From the NCBI GenBank assembly GCA_016861025.1, contig BOKO01000001.1, positions 426,001-490,000 on the forward strand: 64,000 bases of DNA. Reading direction: 5' to 3'. Position 1 is the stretch's first letter; the number at the start of each line of letters is the position of its first letter. The position numbers and the translations under genes were made by a program. Below the pieces are notes generated by a model. That model did no database searches, had not been told where the DNA came from, and was given only the letters and a program-made list of their open reading frames with translations. Below are positions 33,524 through 42,399 of the stretch, one piece after another. Source of the stretch: Chloroflexota bacterium. GTDB taxonomy: Bacteria > Chloroflexota > Anaerolineae > Caldilineales > Caldilineaceae.

Positions 33524-34738
33524 ATGCGCATTCTATTCCTCTCGCGTTGGTTCCCTTACCCGACAGACAACGGCTCAAAAATTCGCATCTTCAACCTACT
33601 CAAGGCGTTGAGCAATGAGTATGAGGTTGCACTCATTTCTTTTGCCTCCGAACCGGTGAAGCCGACTTCGGTGGCAGCGATGAGAAATATCTGCTCGGAG
33701 GTTGAATTCATACCCCATCGCAGCTTTCGGACGAATAGCCTGCACGCTCGCCTCGGCTTCTTCTCGGCGACGCCGCGCTCGATGATCGATACGTTCAATC
33801 CAGAAATGGCCTGCGCAGTTGAGCGGATCGCCTCCCACATGCAGCCTGACATTGTCGTCGCGTCACAAATCGACATGATCCCCTACGCTCTGATGGTGAA
33901 AAATGTCAAGCGTGTGATGGAAGAGCTTGAACTTGCCGTGCCTTATGACGCTTATGTCAACGAAAAACGCCCAAGCGCGCGCTTACGCAGAGGGATGACG
34001 TGGTGGAAATTACAGCATTATCTGCGTCGCACTCTGTCCGCCTTCGACCTGATTACGGTGGTCTCAGCGCGGGAACAGGCGCTTGCACGCCGCGTGGTTT
34101 CCAGCTCGCCGGTGCAGGTTGTGCCCAACGGCGCTGATCTGCAGGCGATGCAGCGTGTGCAATCCATCCCGCAGCCCGGCACGCTAATTTACAGCGGCGC
34201 GCTTTCGTTTTATGCGAACTATGACGCCGTGCACTATTTCCTGGCGGAAATCTTCCCACTGATCCTGGAACGAGCGCCAGCCACTCGGTTTCTTGTCACT
34301 GGCAGCACGCAAGGTGTTGATATCGAGAAACTGCCGTCATGTCCAAACGTTGAATTCACCGGTTATCTCGATGATGTTTGGTCAACTGTAGCAAACACTT
34401 GGGTTTCCGTTGTGCCGCTGCGTCTTGGGGGCGGCACGCGGCTGAAAGTGATCGAATCGCTTGGCCTGGGCACGCCGGTCGTTTCGACCTCGAAGGGCGT
34501 TGAGGGGCTTGACCTGCGCGCCGGCGTCGATCTTCTGATCGCCGATGACCCGCGCAGCTTTGCTGACGCCACGCTTGCGCTTCTAGACAACCCCGCACAA
34601 CGCCACCATCTGTCCGAAGAGGGGCGCTGCGCCGTTGTTCGTTACGATTGGGCATCGATCGGGGACAAGTTGAACGAACTGCTGGCTGATGTTAGTGGCG
34701 CCCGCCAGCCGCTGACGGGCGCTGTGGGGGCGTGCTGA
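33524..34738 (+). CDS. GT4 glycosyltransferase, PEP-CTERM/EpsH-associated type
   Basis: 404 residues from the ATG at 33524 (GAGGAT upstream; the frame is open further upstream without support). MRILFLSRWFPYPTDNGSKIRIFNLLKALSNEYEVALISF resembles the sugar transferases often found with EpsH-type systems. The donor domain has LIYSGALSFYANYDAVHYFLAEIFPLIL, VEFTGYLDDV and VVPLRLGGGTRLKVIESLGLGTPVVSTSKGVEGLDL. No exosortase or PEP-CTERM protein is seen in the window. Homologous architecture recurs at 46466-47692 and 47712-48983. Confidence 0.88.
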   Translation: MRILFLSRWFPYPTDNGSKIRIFNLLKALSNEYEVALISFASEPVKPTSVAAMRNICSEVEFIPHRSFRTNSLHARLGFFSATPRSMIDTFNPEMACAVERIASHMQPDIVVASQIDMIPYALMVKNVKRVMEELELAVPYDAYVNEKRPSARLRRGMTWWKLQHYLRRTLSAFDLITVVSAREQALARRVVSSSPVQVVPNGADLQAMQRVQSIPQPGTLIYSGALSFYANYDAVHYFLAEIFPLILERAPATRFLVTGSTQGVDIEKLPSCPNVEFTGYLDDVWSTVANTWVSVVPLRLGGGTRLKVIESLGLGTPVVSTSKGVEGLDLRAGVDLLIADDPRSFADATLALLDNPAQRHHLSEEGRCAVVRYDWASIGDKLNELLADVSGARQPLTGAVGAC

Positions 34739-34740
34739 CG

Positions 34741-36225
34741 ATGCAGTTGTCATCAAGGCCACAGACGCCGCGGCGAAGTTTTGCAATTGACCGTTACACG
34801 TTGTTCGCCGCGGCGGTGATTGCAGGCGTTTTGCTGGCTGTACCGGCTATCACTTTTCTGTACGTGCGCGGACGGTTGGATCCGTTGCTGGTATTGGCGG
34901 GAATCGTCGGCGTGATTGTGGCGCTCAGGCTTTTCCAGGTCAGCGAGCGCGGCAACAAGGGCATCGTGTTGTTGATCGTTGCCGCTGGTATGCTCAGCTT
35001 CGTTTCGCTGCCGACCGGGCGCGAAAGTCGCATCCCGATCAGCATGCTGGTGGCGTTGGCGCTGGTGATTCCCTGGCTGTTGTCGATGGTGTGGGGTAAG
35101 CCGCCCACGCGCCTGAAGCCGTCGCCGATCAATCGTCCCCTGATCGCATTTGTGGTGGTCAGCATTGTCTCCTATTTCTGGAGCCAGATTTTCCGTGATC
35201 CGCTGCTCTTTGTCTGGAGCAGTTTCCCGGTGGTGCAATTAGCGGCGCTAGTCGTCAACATTTTGCTGCCGCTGACCTTGCTCTACGTCGCCAACCAGGT
35301 AAACGAGATCAGATGGCTCAAATATCTGGTGGCGGTTGTGTTAGTCTTTGGCGTCGCCAGCCTGACCCTTTCTTTCATCGACCCGCGTACAGGCGATCTG
35401 TTCTTCTATCGCGGAACGCGCGGTTTGTTTAGCATGTGGGCGGCCGCATTCGCGTATGGGTTGGCGCTCTTTCACAAAGGACTCAAGCCATGGCAACGGG
35501 CGTTGTTGCTGGCGCTGGTGCTGCTCCTCGTCTACCGCTATTTCTTCTTAGGCAGATCGTGGGTGTCTGGTTGGCTCCCACTGGGTGTGGCTTGTGTAAT
35601 CATCACCTGGTTTCGTTCGCGCAGGCTTTTCTTCATTTGCACAACCATCGGGTTGATCTATCTTGCCGTCAATTTCGACTTCTATTATCAAGACATTGTA
35701 GTGGCTGAGCAGGAGGAAGGCAGCGGCACCGACCGCGTCGAGCTATGGGTGCGTAACTTGTCGCACGTTGCAAATCATCCTGTTTTTGGCATGGGGCCGG
35801 CCGGTTACGCCCCCTATAACATGACCTATCACGCTGCCGACGCGCGTTCGACCCATAACAACTATTTCGACATCCTGGCTCAGACTGGCGTTATCGGATT
35901 TGTGGCGTTCTTGCTGATCATCGTTCAACTGTGGCGGGTGGGATGGCGCTCGGTGCAGTGCTATGCCGGTCGACGAGACTTTGAAGAAATGTACGCCGTC
36001 GTAGCTTACAGTGGCGTCTTTGGTATGGCTGTCGGTATGATGCTTGGTGATTGGGCGCTGCCCTTTGCTTACAACGAGACGATTGCCGGCTTTGACAACG
36101 CTGTGCTGACGTGGGTGCTTTTGGGCGGCATGGTGGCGTTGGAAATGATCGGACGGGAAGTGCCTGCGCCACAACTGGATGCCCAGGCTGCACTGCCCGT
36201 AGCAACGCGAAGCGATTTTGCATGA
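34741..36225 (+). CDS. O-antigen ligase/polymerase-family membrane protein
   Basis: 494 residues with about 11-12 membrane helices. The large extracytoplasmic loop and flanking region carry GTDRVELWVRNLSHVANHPVFGMGPAGYAPYN and RSTHNNYFDILAQTGVIGFVAFLL, the Wzy_C/WaaL signature (His-Asn in STHNNY). Such proteins polymerise or ligate undecaprenyl-linked oligosaccharides at the outer face. In a monoderm without lipid A, a polymerase or a ligase to another carrier is more likely than classical O-antigen ligation (inference). The ATG at 34741 is chosen over a GTG at 34732 that overlaps the preceding gene. The stop overlaps the next GT2 gene (ATGA). Confidence 0.88.
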   Translation: MQLSSRPQTPRRSFAIDRYTLFAAAVIAGVLLAVPAITFLYVRGRLDPLLVLAGIVGVIVALRLFQVSERGNKGIVLLIVAAGMLSFVSLPTGRESRIPISMLVALALVIPWLLSMVWGKPPTRLKPSPINRPLIAFVVVSIVSYFWSQIFRDPLLFVWSSFPVVQLAALVVNILLPLTLLYVANQVNEIRWLKYLVAVVLVFGVASLTLSFIDPRTGDLFFYRGTRGLFSMWAAAFAYGLALFHKGLKPWQRALLLALVLLLVYRYFFLGRSWVSGWLPLGVACVIITWFRSRRLFFICTTIGLIYLAVNFDFYYQDIVVAEQEEGSGTDRVELWVRNLSHVANHPVFGMGPAGYAPYNMTYHAADARSTHNNYFDILAQTGVIGFVAFLLIIVQLWRVGWRSVQCYAGRRDFEEMYAVVAYSGVFGMAVGMMLGDWALPFAYNETIAGFDNAVLTWVLLGGMVALEMIGREVPAPQLDAQAALPVATRSDFA

Positions 36226-37136
36226 AACCAGACATTTCTATCGTGATCGTGAATTGGAACACCTGCGCTCTGCTGGCAGAGTGCATTGTCGCCGTCGAAC
36301 GTGAGGCAGCGGCGATTCCTCACGACATTTGGGTGATCGATAATGGTTCCCGAGATAACAGCGTGGCGATGCTTCGCCGTGACTTTCCGCATGTCCATGT
36401 TATCGAGAGCCGGGTCAATCTTGGCTTTGCCGGCGCCAACAACCTGGCGATAGAACGCAGCGAGGGACGCTACCTGCTGCTGCTCAACACCGACGCCATC
36501 GTGACGCCGGGATCGATCCTGGCGCTGCTCGACCTGGCGGAGCGAACGCCGCGCGCTGGCATTATCGGCGCACATTTACTCAACCCAGACGGAAGCTTTC
36601 AGGCGTCCTACACAAATTTTCCAACGTTGTGGCAAGAGTTTTTGATTCTTTCTACAATCGGGCGAAGACTGCGCGGACCCTGGTATCCCAGCCATGGCCC
36701 AGAGGAGGCGAAGGGGCCGCAGTGCGTCGATTACGTGGAAGGCGCTTGCATGCTCGTGCGCCGGGATGCATTGGAGGATGTTGGCGGGCTAGATGAGGGC
36801 TACTTCATGTACGCTGAAGAAGTGGACTGGTGCAAACGCATGGCTGGCAGAGGCTGGGAAGTCTGGTATCAGCCGGCGGCGAAAGTTGTGCATATCGGCG
36901 GGGCAAGCAGCGCTAATCGCAAGACCAGCCGCGAGGCGGATCTGTACCGTAGTCGCGTGCGTTACTTCCGCATTCATCATGGCTGGTTGCAGGCAGAAGT
37001 GCTCAAGGCCATGATTATTGCGTTCACGGGCGTAAAACAGCTCAGCCACACGCTGATGCGCTGGCTTACCGGCAATCAGCGCGGGCGGCCAGTGGTCTCC
37101 GTCGGCGATCTGCTGGTGGCGCTGCGGCGTGTGTGA
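36222..37136 (+). CDS. GT2 family glycosyltransferase
   Basis: 304 residues, starting at an ATG that overlaps the ligase stop (ATGA). It contains PDISIVIVNWNTCALLAECIVAVE, VIDNGSRDNSVAMLRRD, NLGFAGANNLAIERSEGRYLLLLNTDAIV, VEGACMLVRRDALEDVGG and DEGYFMYAEEVDWCKRMAGRGWEVWY. The loop before the acidic metal site is short here (SEGR), unlike the paralogue at 19530-20588. The last gene of the chained operon, it is followed by the 57-bp repeat array. Confidence 0.9.
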   Translation: MKPDISIVIVNWNTCALLAECIVAVEREAAAIPHDIWVIDNGSRDNSVAMLRRDFPHVHVIESRVNLGFAGANNLAIERSEGRYLLLLNTDAIVTPGSILALLDLAERTPRAGIIGAHLLNPDGSFQASYTNFPTLWQEFLILSTIGRRLRGPWYPSHGPEEAKGPQCVDYVEGACMLVRRDALEDVGGLDEGYFMYAEEVDWCKRMAGRGWEVWYQPAAKVVHIGGASSANRKTSREADLYRSRVRYFRIHHGWLQAEVLKAMIIAFTGVKQLSHTLMRWLTGNQRGRPVVSVGDLLVALRRV

Positions 37137-37160
37137 TGCGAAGGCGATCCACCGCAGCTT

Positions 37161-37445
37161 GTAGACGCCGCTCGCAGCGGCGTGAGCGGGGATGACAAGG
37201 ATGGTGTTGCGCTGTTTGTAGACGCCGTTCGCAGCGGCGTGAGCGGGGATGACAAGGATGGTGTTGCGCTGTTTGTAGACGCCGCTCGCAGCGGCGTGAG
37301 CGGGGATGACAAGGATGGTGTTGCGCTGTTTGTAGACGCCGCTCGCAGTGGCGTGAGCGGGGATGACAAGGATGGTGCTGCGCTGTTTGTAGACGCCGCT
37401 CGCAGCGGCGTATGTGTGGATGCCAAAGATGATGTGGTTCTGCCA
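37161..37445 (+). repeat. 57-bp tandem array of GTAG-headed palindromes (5 copies)
   Basis: Units start at 37161, 37218, 37275, 37332 and 37389 with exact 57-base spacing; the last is diverged after base 23. Each begins GTAG and then folds as ACGCCGCT-CGC-AGCGGCGT. The substitutions in copies 2 and 4 keep pairing through G-U wobbles. The head-plus-palindrome layout resembles REP elements. The array fills the gap between a GT2 and a GT-C gene. Confidence 0.85.
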
Positions 37446-37449
37446 GAAC

Positions 37450-37472
37450 CTGCGGTTCACAGCCGCAGCTAC
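37450..37472 (-). repeat. Inverted GTAG-headed palindrome closing the array
   Basis: Read on the minus strand this is GTAG then CTGCGG, a 7-base loop and CCGCAG. It faces the five units upstream, as in paired REP (BIME) arrangements. Confidence 0.6.
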
Positions 37473-37489
37473 CAGAGGACGATGATTTC

Positions 37490-39031
37490 GTGAACAATGA
37501 CCGGCAAGGGCAAACGCTCCCTTCACATTCAACCGAGCGGCTGCACGCGCTGGCGATCATGACGATCCTGTTGCTTTGCTACGCTTATTTCTTCCCACGC
37601 TGGGCGGACCCGAACCAGAACTCGCGACTGAATATGGTCTTCGCCGTGGTCGAGGAGGGCACGTTCCGAATCGACAAATACGTCGCCAACACGGTCGATT
37701 ACGCCAAAGTGGGCGAGCATTACTATAGCGACAAGGCGCCAGGCGCGGCGCTGTTGGGCGTCCCGATCTATGCGGCATTGGCGCCATTGCTTGATACACC
37801 GCTGCTCAGCACAGTGACCGCGCGGCTGGAGTCACACAGCGCGTTTGCGGGCACGCTGCGCGAGGATGGCAGCGGCGTGTCGGCGCAGAAAGTGCGTTTT
37901 GCCATCGTGCAGGTGGTCTTGAGCTTCCTGGTTTCGGCGCTGCCCACGGCGGCATTGGCGGCATTGATTTTTTTGTGGCTGCAGGCGGTGACGCCGCTGG
38001 TGTGGCCGCGGCTGGTTGTGGCGCTGGGCTACGGGTTGGCGACGCCGGCCTTCGCTTACGCCAATGCCTTCTACGGCCATCAGTTGTCGGCGTTCTTGCT
38101 CTTTGCGGCGTTCTATTTGCTGGCGCGCTCATCAGCGCGAGTCGGCGCAGGGCGGGCGCTATTGGTCGGGCTGCTGCTTGGCTATGCGTTTGTGACCGAG
38201 TATCCGGTGGCGCTAATGGTTATCCCGATCGGGTTGTATGCGCTCTACACCTTCTGGCAGCGCCGCCAGTTTGCGCCGCTTCTCTGGCTGGCAGCGGGTG
38301 GGCTGATCGTAGCCGCCGGGTGGATGTGGTACAACACGACGATCTTTGGCGGGCCGCTGGAGCTGGGCTACAGCCGCTCGGAGCTATGGGCCGACCAGCA
38401 TCACACCGGTTTTATGAGCCTGACCACGCCGACGCTCGACGCAGTATGGGGGATCACCTTTAGCCCATTCCGTGGGCTGTTTTTGCTGTCGCCGTGGCTG
38501 CTGCTGGCGCTGCCCGGCTTTGTGATATGGTGGCGCAACGGTGCGCTGCGCGCCGAATGGTGGCTAACGCTGAGCATTGTCGCGGCGATCTTTCTGTTCA
38601 ACGCCTCGTCGAGCATGTGGTGGGGCGGGTTCGCCGTGGGGCCGCGTTATTTACTGCCGATGCTGCCTTTCCTGGCGCCACCGATAGCTTTTGTCCTGAC
38701 GGCGTGGGGTGAACGGTTATGGCTGCGCGCCGTCGTTATGCTGATCCTGCTCTGGTCATTGATAGCGGTGTGGAGCATGACCCTGGCGGAACAGGCGTTT
38801 CCCTCCGACGCGCTGCGCAACCCGTGGGTCGATCACGTGCTGCCAAACTGGGCGACCGGCAATATCGCGCGCAACATGGGTGTGATCGTTGGACTTGAAG
38901 GAGTGTGGAGTCTAACTCCGCTGTTCGGCATACTGGTAATCGTGGCTGTCGTCTGGTTTTGGTTGGCAACGCGCACTCCTGACCATAGCCGGGTGACGTC
39001 AAGCGCAATCCATCAAACAGCGAACCACTGA
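37490..39031 (+). CDS. Multi-spanning membrane protein, probable GT-C glycosyltransferase
   Basis: 513 residues from a GTG at 37490 (GAGGA 10 bases upstream). About 10 membrane helices. The first outer loop after helix 1 contains NQNSRLNMVFAVVEEGTFRID and YYSDKAPGAALLGVPIYAAL, a pattern I associate with uncharacterised GT39-like membrane proteins, where acidic residues in the first loop are catalytic. A later loop has WMWYNTTIFGGPLELGYSRSELW, and SSSMWWGGFAVGPRYLLPMLPFLAPPI. It should use a lipid-linked sugar outside the membrane, but there is no proof. It follows the repeat array and precedes a second membrane protein. Confidence 0.65.
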   Translation: MNNDRQGQTLPSHSTERLHALAIMTILLLCYAYFFPRWADPNQNSRLNMVFAVVEEGTFRIDKYVANTVDYAKVGEHYYSDKAPGAALLGVPIYAALAPLLDTPLLSTVTARLESHSAFAGTLREDGSGVSAQKVRFAIVQVVLSFLVSALPTAALAALIFLWLQAVTPLVWPRLVVALGYGLATPAFAYANAFYGHQLSAFLLFAAFYLLARSSARVGAGRALLVGLLLGYAFVTEYPVALMVIPIGLYALYTFWQRRQFAPLLWLAAGGLIVAAGWMWYNTTIFGGPLELGYSRSELWADQHHTGFMSLTTPTLDAVWGITFSPFRGLFLLSPWLLLALPGFVIWWRNGALRAEWWLTLSIVAAIFLFNASSSMWWGGFAVGPRYLLPMLPFLAPPIAFVLTAWGERLWLRAVVMLILLWSLIAVWSMTLAEQAFPSDALRNPWVDHVLPNWATGNIARNMGVIVGLEGVWSLTPLFGILVIVAVVWFWLATRTPDHSRVTSSAIHQTANH

Positions 39032-39048
39032 GCTATCTGAATCTATTT

Positions 39049-39113
39049 GATCCGCAGATTACGCAGATTACGCAGAGAAAAACGAAAAAGAATTTCTGCG
39101 CAATCTGCGGATC
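39049..39113. repeat. 65-bp hairpin repeat with 12-base perfect ends
   Basis: GATCCGCAGATT (39049-39060) is the exact reverse complement of 39102-39113. The interior repeats ACGCAGATT/CGCAGA and has a matching TCTGCG. Weaker pairing extends to about 39045-39117. It lies wholly in the gap between two membrane-protein genes. Confidence 0.75.
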
Positions 39114-39133
39114 AGAAATCTTTCGGGGACTAT

Positions 39134-40828
39134 ATGCAGGCTGAGTTGAGCTATACATCGGTTCAGGCAAAAGAAGATGCTGCTGCGGTGGAGGTGACGC
39201 GGCAGGAGTGGCTGTTTGTGATCGTGACTGCACTGGTCGTGCTTATTGTCACCATGCTGCCCTATCTTTACGCCTATTGGTCGGCGCCGCCTGACAGGCA
39301 GTTTATGGGTGTGATCTACAATGTCCCTGATCACATGCAGTACTTTTCGTGGTTCCGCGAATTCGGCGAGTCCAACCTCTCCGCTAACAAGCTGACGCCG
39401 GAGCCAAACGAACCGATCTTTTTCAACCTGCTGTGGTGGGGCATGGCGCGCATCGGCGGTGTGTTGGGGATCGGCTACGCCGGCATGTATCAAATTCTGC
39501 GCTGGACAGCGACGATCCTTTTTCTGCTGCTGGTCTACCGCATGGTGAGCTGGTTCTTCGCGGATCGGCTGCAGCGCACGACGGCGTTTCTGCTTATCCT
39601 GTTTGGCGCTGGCTTTGGCTGGGTGTTGATCCTGATGAAATACACCATCACCAACGGTGAACTGCTCTGGCCTCTCGATGTCTACGTCGCCGAACCCAAC
39701 ACCTTTCTTAGCATTCTGGGGTCGCCGCATTTTGTGGCGGCGGCGCTTTACATGTTCGTCTTCGATTTGGTGCTGCGCGGTCAGGCGAAGAACCAGTTGC
39801 GTTATGCTGTCTACGCCGGTCTCTTTGCGCTCTTCATGGGGTGGCAGCACGCCTATGACCTGCTGATCGTTTACGGCGTGCTCGGCGCGTATGGGTTGCT
39901 CGTCTGGATACGCGACCGCAAATTGCCAATGTATCTGCTGTGGAGTGGACTGATTATCGGCGTCATCTCGGTGTGGCCTGCGCTCTATTCGGTGTGGCTG
40001 ACCACACACGACCCGTTGTGGGAGCAGGTGTTGGCGCAGTTTGCCAATGCCGGCGTCTACTCGCCGCCGCTCTACCGGCTGCCGGTGCTGTTGGGGCTGC
40101 CTTTCTTGCTGGCGCTTTTCACGGCGCTGCGCCAGAATCCATTCAAGCTGCGCGGGGTGAGCAACAACGATCTATTTGTGCGCGGCTGGTTCTGGATTTC
40201 GTTCGTGCTGATCTATTTGCCGGTCGATTATCAGATTCACATGCTCAACGGCTGGCAAGTTCCGATTGCAATTCTGGCGACGCAGGGTATCTTTGCTTAC
40301 GTCGTCCCTGTGCTGGCGCACCGGTCTGCGTTGGGCAAGACGCTGGTGCGTCGTCTGGCAATCACGACCGTCGCGATAATCATTGCTTTTTCGGCGTTTA
40401 CCAACATCTACCTGTTCGGCTGGCGGTTTTACGATTTGAATCGTCACGACTATCCGTACTATCTTTATCAGGACGAGATTGCTGCGCTGCGCTGGCTGGA
40501 GGCGAACGCTGCCAGTGAGGTGGTCGTGCTCAGTTCGCTGGCAATTGGACAATATATTCCGGCTGAGACCGGCGCACACGCTTTCCTGGCGCATTGGGCG
40601 CAGACAGTCGATTATTATGGTAAAGAGGCGGCAGTGGCGCGCTTCTTCGATGTGGCTACACCGGAACAGAAGCGGAGGCAGATCGTTGCCGATTTTGGCG
40701 TCGATTATGTCTTTTGGGGACCAATGGAACAAGCGATTGGCAACTACATATTGTCCGACGATGCGAATTTTCAGGTGATGTTTACGCAAGGAAATGTAGC
40801 CATTTTTGCGCCAGCGGAGACGCCTTGA
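39134..40828 (+). CDS. Large multi-spanning membrane protein, probable GT-C fold
   Basis: 564 residues from the ATG at 39134 (GGGG about 6 bases upstream). The open frame extends back into the hairpin repeat but that part is non-native. About 11-12 membrane helices. The first outer loop has SAPPDRQFMGVIYNVPDHMQYFSWFREFGESNLSANKLTPEPNEPIFFNLLWW, rich in Asp and Glu as in GT-C enzymes. A later loop has DVYVAEPNTFLSILGSPHFVAAALYMF. The C-terminal about 100 residues are soluble (SSLAIGQYIPAETGAHAFLAHWAQT) and probably outside. I do not recognise a named family. It probably acts with the preceding membrane protein in glycan transfer (inference). Confidence 0.6.
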   Translation: MQAELSYTSVQAKEDAAAVEVTRQEWLFVIVTALVVLIVTMLPYLYAYWSAPPDRQFMGVIYNVPDHMQYFSWFREFGESNLSANKLTPEPNEPIFFNLLWWGMARIGGVLGIGYAGMYQILRWTATILFLLLVYRMVSWFFADRLQRTTAFLLILFGAGFGWVLILMKYTITNGELLWPLDVYVAEPNTFLSILGSPHFVAAALYMFVFDLVLRGQAKNQLRYAVYAGLFALFMGWQHAYDLLIVYGVLGAYGLLVWIRDRKLPMYLLWSGLIIGVISVWPALYSVWLTTHDPLWEQVLAQFANAGVYSPPLYRLPVLLGLPFLLALFTALRQNPFKLRGVSNNDLFVRGWFWISFVLIYLPVDYQIHMLNGWQVPIAILATQGIFAYVVPVLAHRSALGKTLVRRLAITTVAIIIAFSAFTNIYLFGWRFYDLNRHDYPYYLYQDEIAALRWLEANAASEVVVLSSLAIGQYIPAETGAHAFLAHWAQTVDYYGKEAAVARFFDVATPEQKRRQIVADFGVDYVFWGPMEQAIGNYILSDDANFQVMFTQGNVAIFAPAETP

Positions 40829-40838
40829 TGGTGAATGT

Positions 40839-42398
40839 ATGATTCTTGCGAAAATGATGAGAAGTTTGTCGGTGCGCAGGATGTGGTGTAGTTGGTTTCT
40901 GTTTTGCGTTGCGCTCACGACTGGGTTGTTATATGCCAAAGCGTTCGCGCAGACTAGAGGCTGGTCGGCGCCGCTTCCACTCGGTGCATATTGGTTTCCC
41001 GATGTAGCGGTCGATGGCTCTGGCCGGGTGCATGCTGTCTGGTCGTCAGGCGCCGATGGCTTTGACACCGTGATGTATGCTGCCAAAGAGGGCGCCGGCT
41101 GGAGCCAGCCGGTCGACATCGCTGCGATTCGTCAGATCGCAGGCGGCAGCGAGGCAAGCCGTCCAGCATTATTAGTCGACGCTCTCAATATCTTACACCT
41201 GACCTACCGATATACGTCGATCTATTATTCGCAGACGCCAGCTGGGGGCGCAAGTGTTCCTGTCTATTGGCGCACACCACTGGAGATCGACGAAGGCTAT
41301 TTTTCGCGTATGGTCCAAGATAGACAAGGGGTTCTCCACCTGGTTTTCACGCAAAATGTGCAGGCTGAGGGGTGTCGAGTCTGTTATCATGTTTACTATG
41401 TACGATCGGTGGATGATGGCTTCTCTTGGAGCGATCCGGTCGACATCTCCGTGCAGTTGACCGGCGCGGCCAAGCCGCAGATTATTGTGGACGCGCAGGA
41501 CAATCTGCATGTTGTGTGGGAGTCCGGCTATGGTGGCTCTTACGGCCAGCTTTCTGATCCGACGGCAGTCATGCATGTGGCGTCGTATAATGGCGGCGAT
41601 TCGTGGTCGCGTCCCCATCAACTCGATTCGACGCGCGGCGCTTCCACCGATGCAATGGCGCGCAACATCACTATTGCTGAAGATGACAACGGCAATCTGG
41701 TTGTGGTGTGGTGGGCGATACCAGAAGATGTCGTCTACTATCAACTTTCCAGGGACGCTGGCCGCACCTGGAGCCAGCGCGCGCCAATCCCTGGCGTCCT
41801 CGGCATTTGGGCGTTATACCAGTCACGGCTGGATAGTTACGCGACGGCGGTCGACAGCGCGGGCCGTGTTCATCTTGTCATGGTTGGGCGGCGGTTTGTT
41901 GAGCAGACAAGCGCAGAACTGCTGCATTTGATCTGGGATGGTTCGAGCTGGTCGCCGCCCGCGGTGATCGCTGGTTATGAGCGTGATATGCCAGAGTGGC
42001 CGCGCATTGCTGTCGGATTGGGTAATCAGCTACATGTCGTCTGGTTTGTGCGTGACGCCGAAAACATTTTCAATTCCGATGCAGGCAACTATCAGGTTTG
42101 GTACGCTTCTAGTACGACCAACAGTCCGGCGATTGCGCCGGTTGCTATACCAGCAATTCCGCCGCCGACGCCAATTGCCGCGGCTGCGACGCCAATCGTC
42201 ATTCCAACGCCAATTTCCCAGATTGTGCCGGTCAGCGTCGAAGATGTGATACGTCCAGGCAGCACGTTGCTGACACCCAATCTGCGCAGCGAGAATGATG
42301 AGGTGGTGTTGCTGTTGTTATCTGCCATGCCGGTTCTGATGGTGGTGCTCCTGACTACTATAAGCGTTATGTTGCAGCGTCGACGGCGAACCGGTTAA
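40839..42398 (+). CDS. Secreted BNR/Asp-box beta-propeller with C-terminal membrane anchor
   Basis: 519 residues from the ATG at 40839. A signal sequence (WFLFCVALTTGLLYAKAFAQ) is followed by a propeller with several Asp-box-like turns: RSVDDGFSWSDP, SYNGGDSWSRP and SRDAGRTWSQRA, plus repeated (D)GRVHAVW / NLHVVWES / NLVVVWWA strands. A Pro/Thr/Ala linker (about 430-470) leads to a terminal membrane segment (VVLLLLSAMPVLMVVLLTTISVML) and a basic tail. This is the layout of sialidase-like surface propellers, but the catalytic arginine triad of sialidases is not evident, so carbohydrate binding is more likely. The stop is 1 base from the stop of the convergent gene. Confidence 0.75.
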   Translation: MILAKMMRSLSVRRMWCSWFLFCVALTTGLLYAKAFAQTRGWSAPLPLGAYWFPDVAVDGSGRVHAVWSSGADGFDTVMYAAKEGAGWSQPVDIAAIRQIAGGSEASRPALLVDALNILHLTYRYTSIYYSQTPAGGASVPVYWRTPLEIDEGYFSRMVQDRQGVLHLVFTQNVQAEGCRVCYHVYYVRSVDDGFSWSDPVDISVQLTGAAKPQIIVDAQDNLHVVWESGYGGSYGQLSDPTAVMHVASYNGGDSWSRPHQLDSTRGASTDAMARNITIAEDDNGNLVVVWWAIPEDVVYYQLSRDAGRTWSQRAPIPGVLGIWALYQSRLDSYATAVDSAGRVHLVMVGRRFVEQTSAELLHLIWDGSSWSPPAVIAGYERDMPEWPRIAVGLGNQLHVVWFVRDAENIFNSDAGNYQVWYASSTTNSPAIAPVAIPAIPPPTPIAAAATPIVIPTPISQIVPVSVEDVIRPGSTLLTPNLRSENDEVVLLLLSAMPVLMVVLLTTISVMLQRRRRTG

Positions 42399-42399
42399 T

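Noticed and set aside
37161..37472. Possible CRISPR array
   Set aside because: Repeats are contiguous with no unique spacers and no cas genes are nearby.
37182..37493. Plus-strand open frame with five 19-residue repeats
   Set aside because: It is the same array read in another frame; no ribosome binding site, and the stem pairing with wobble changes fits structure rather than protein.
36789..37532. Long minus-strand open frame with a 19-residue repeat
   Set aside because: The 57-base period keeps all frames open through the repeat array; the rest lies antisense to a clear GT2 gene and a GT-C gene.
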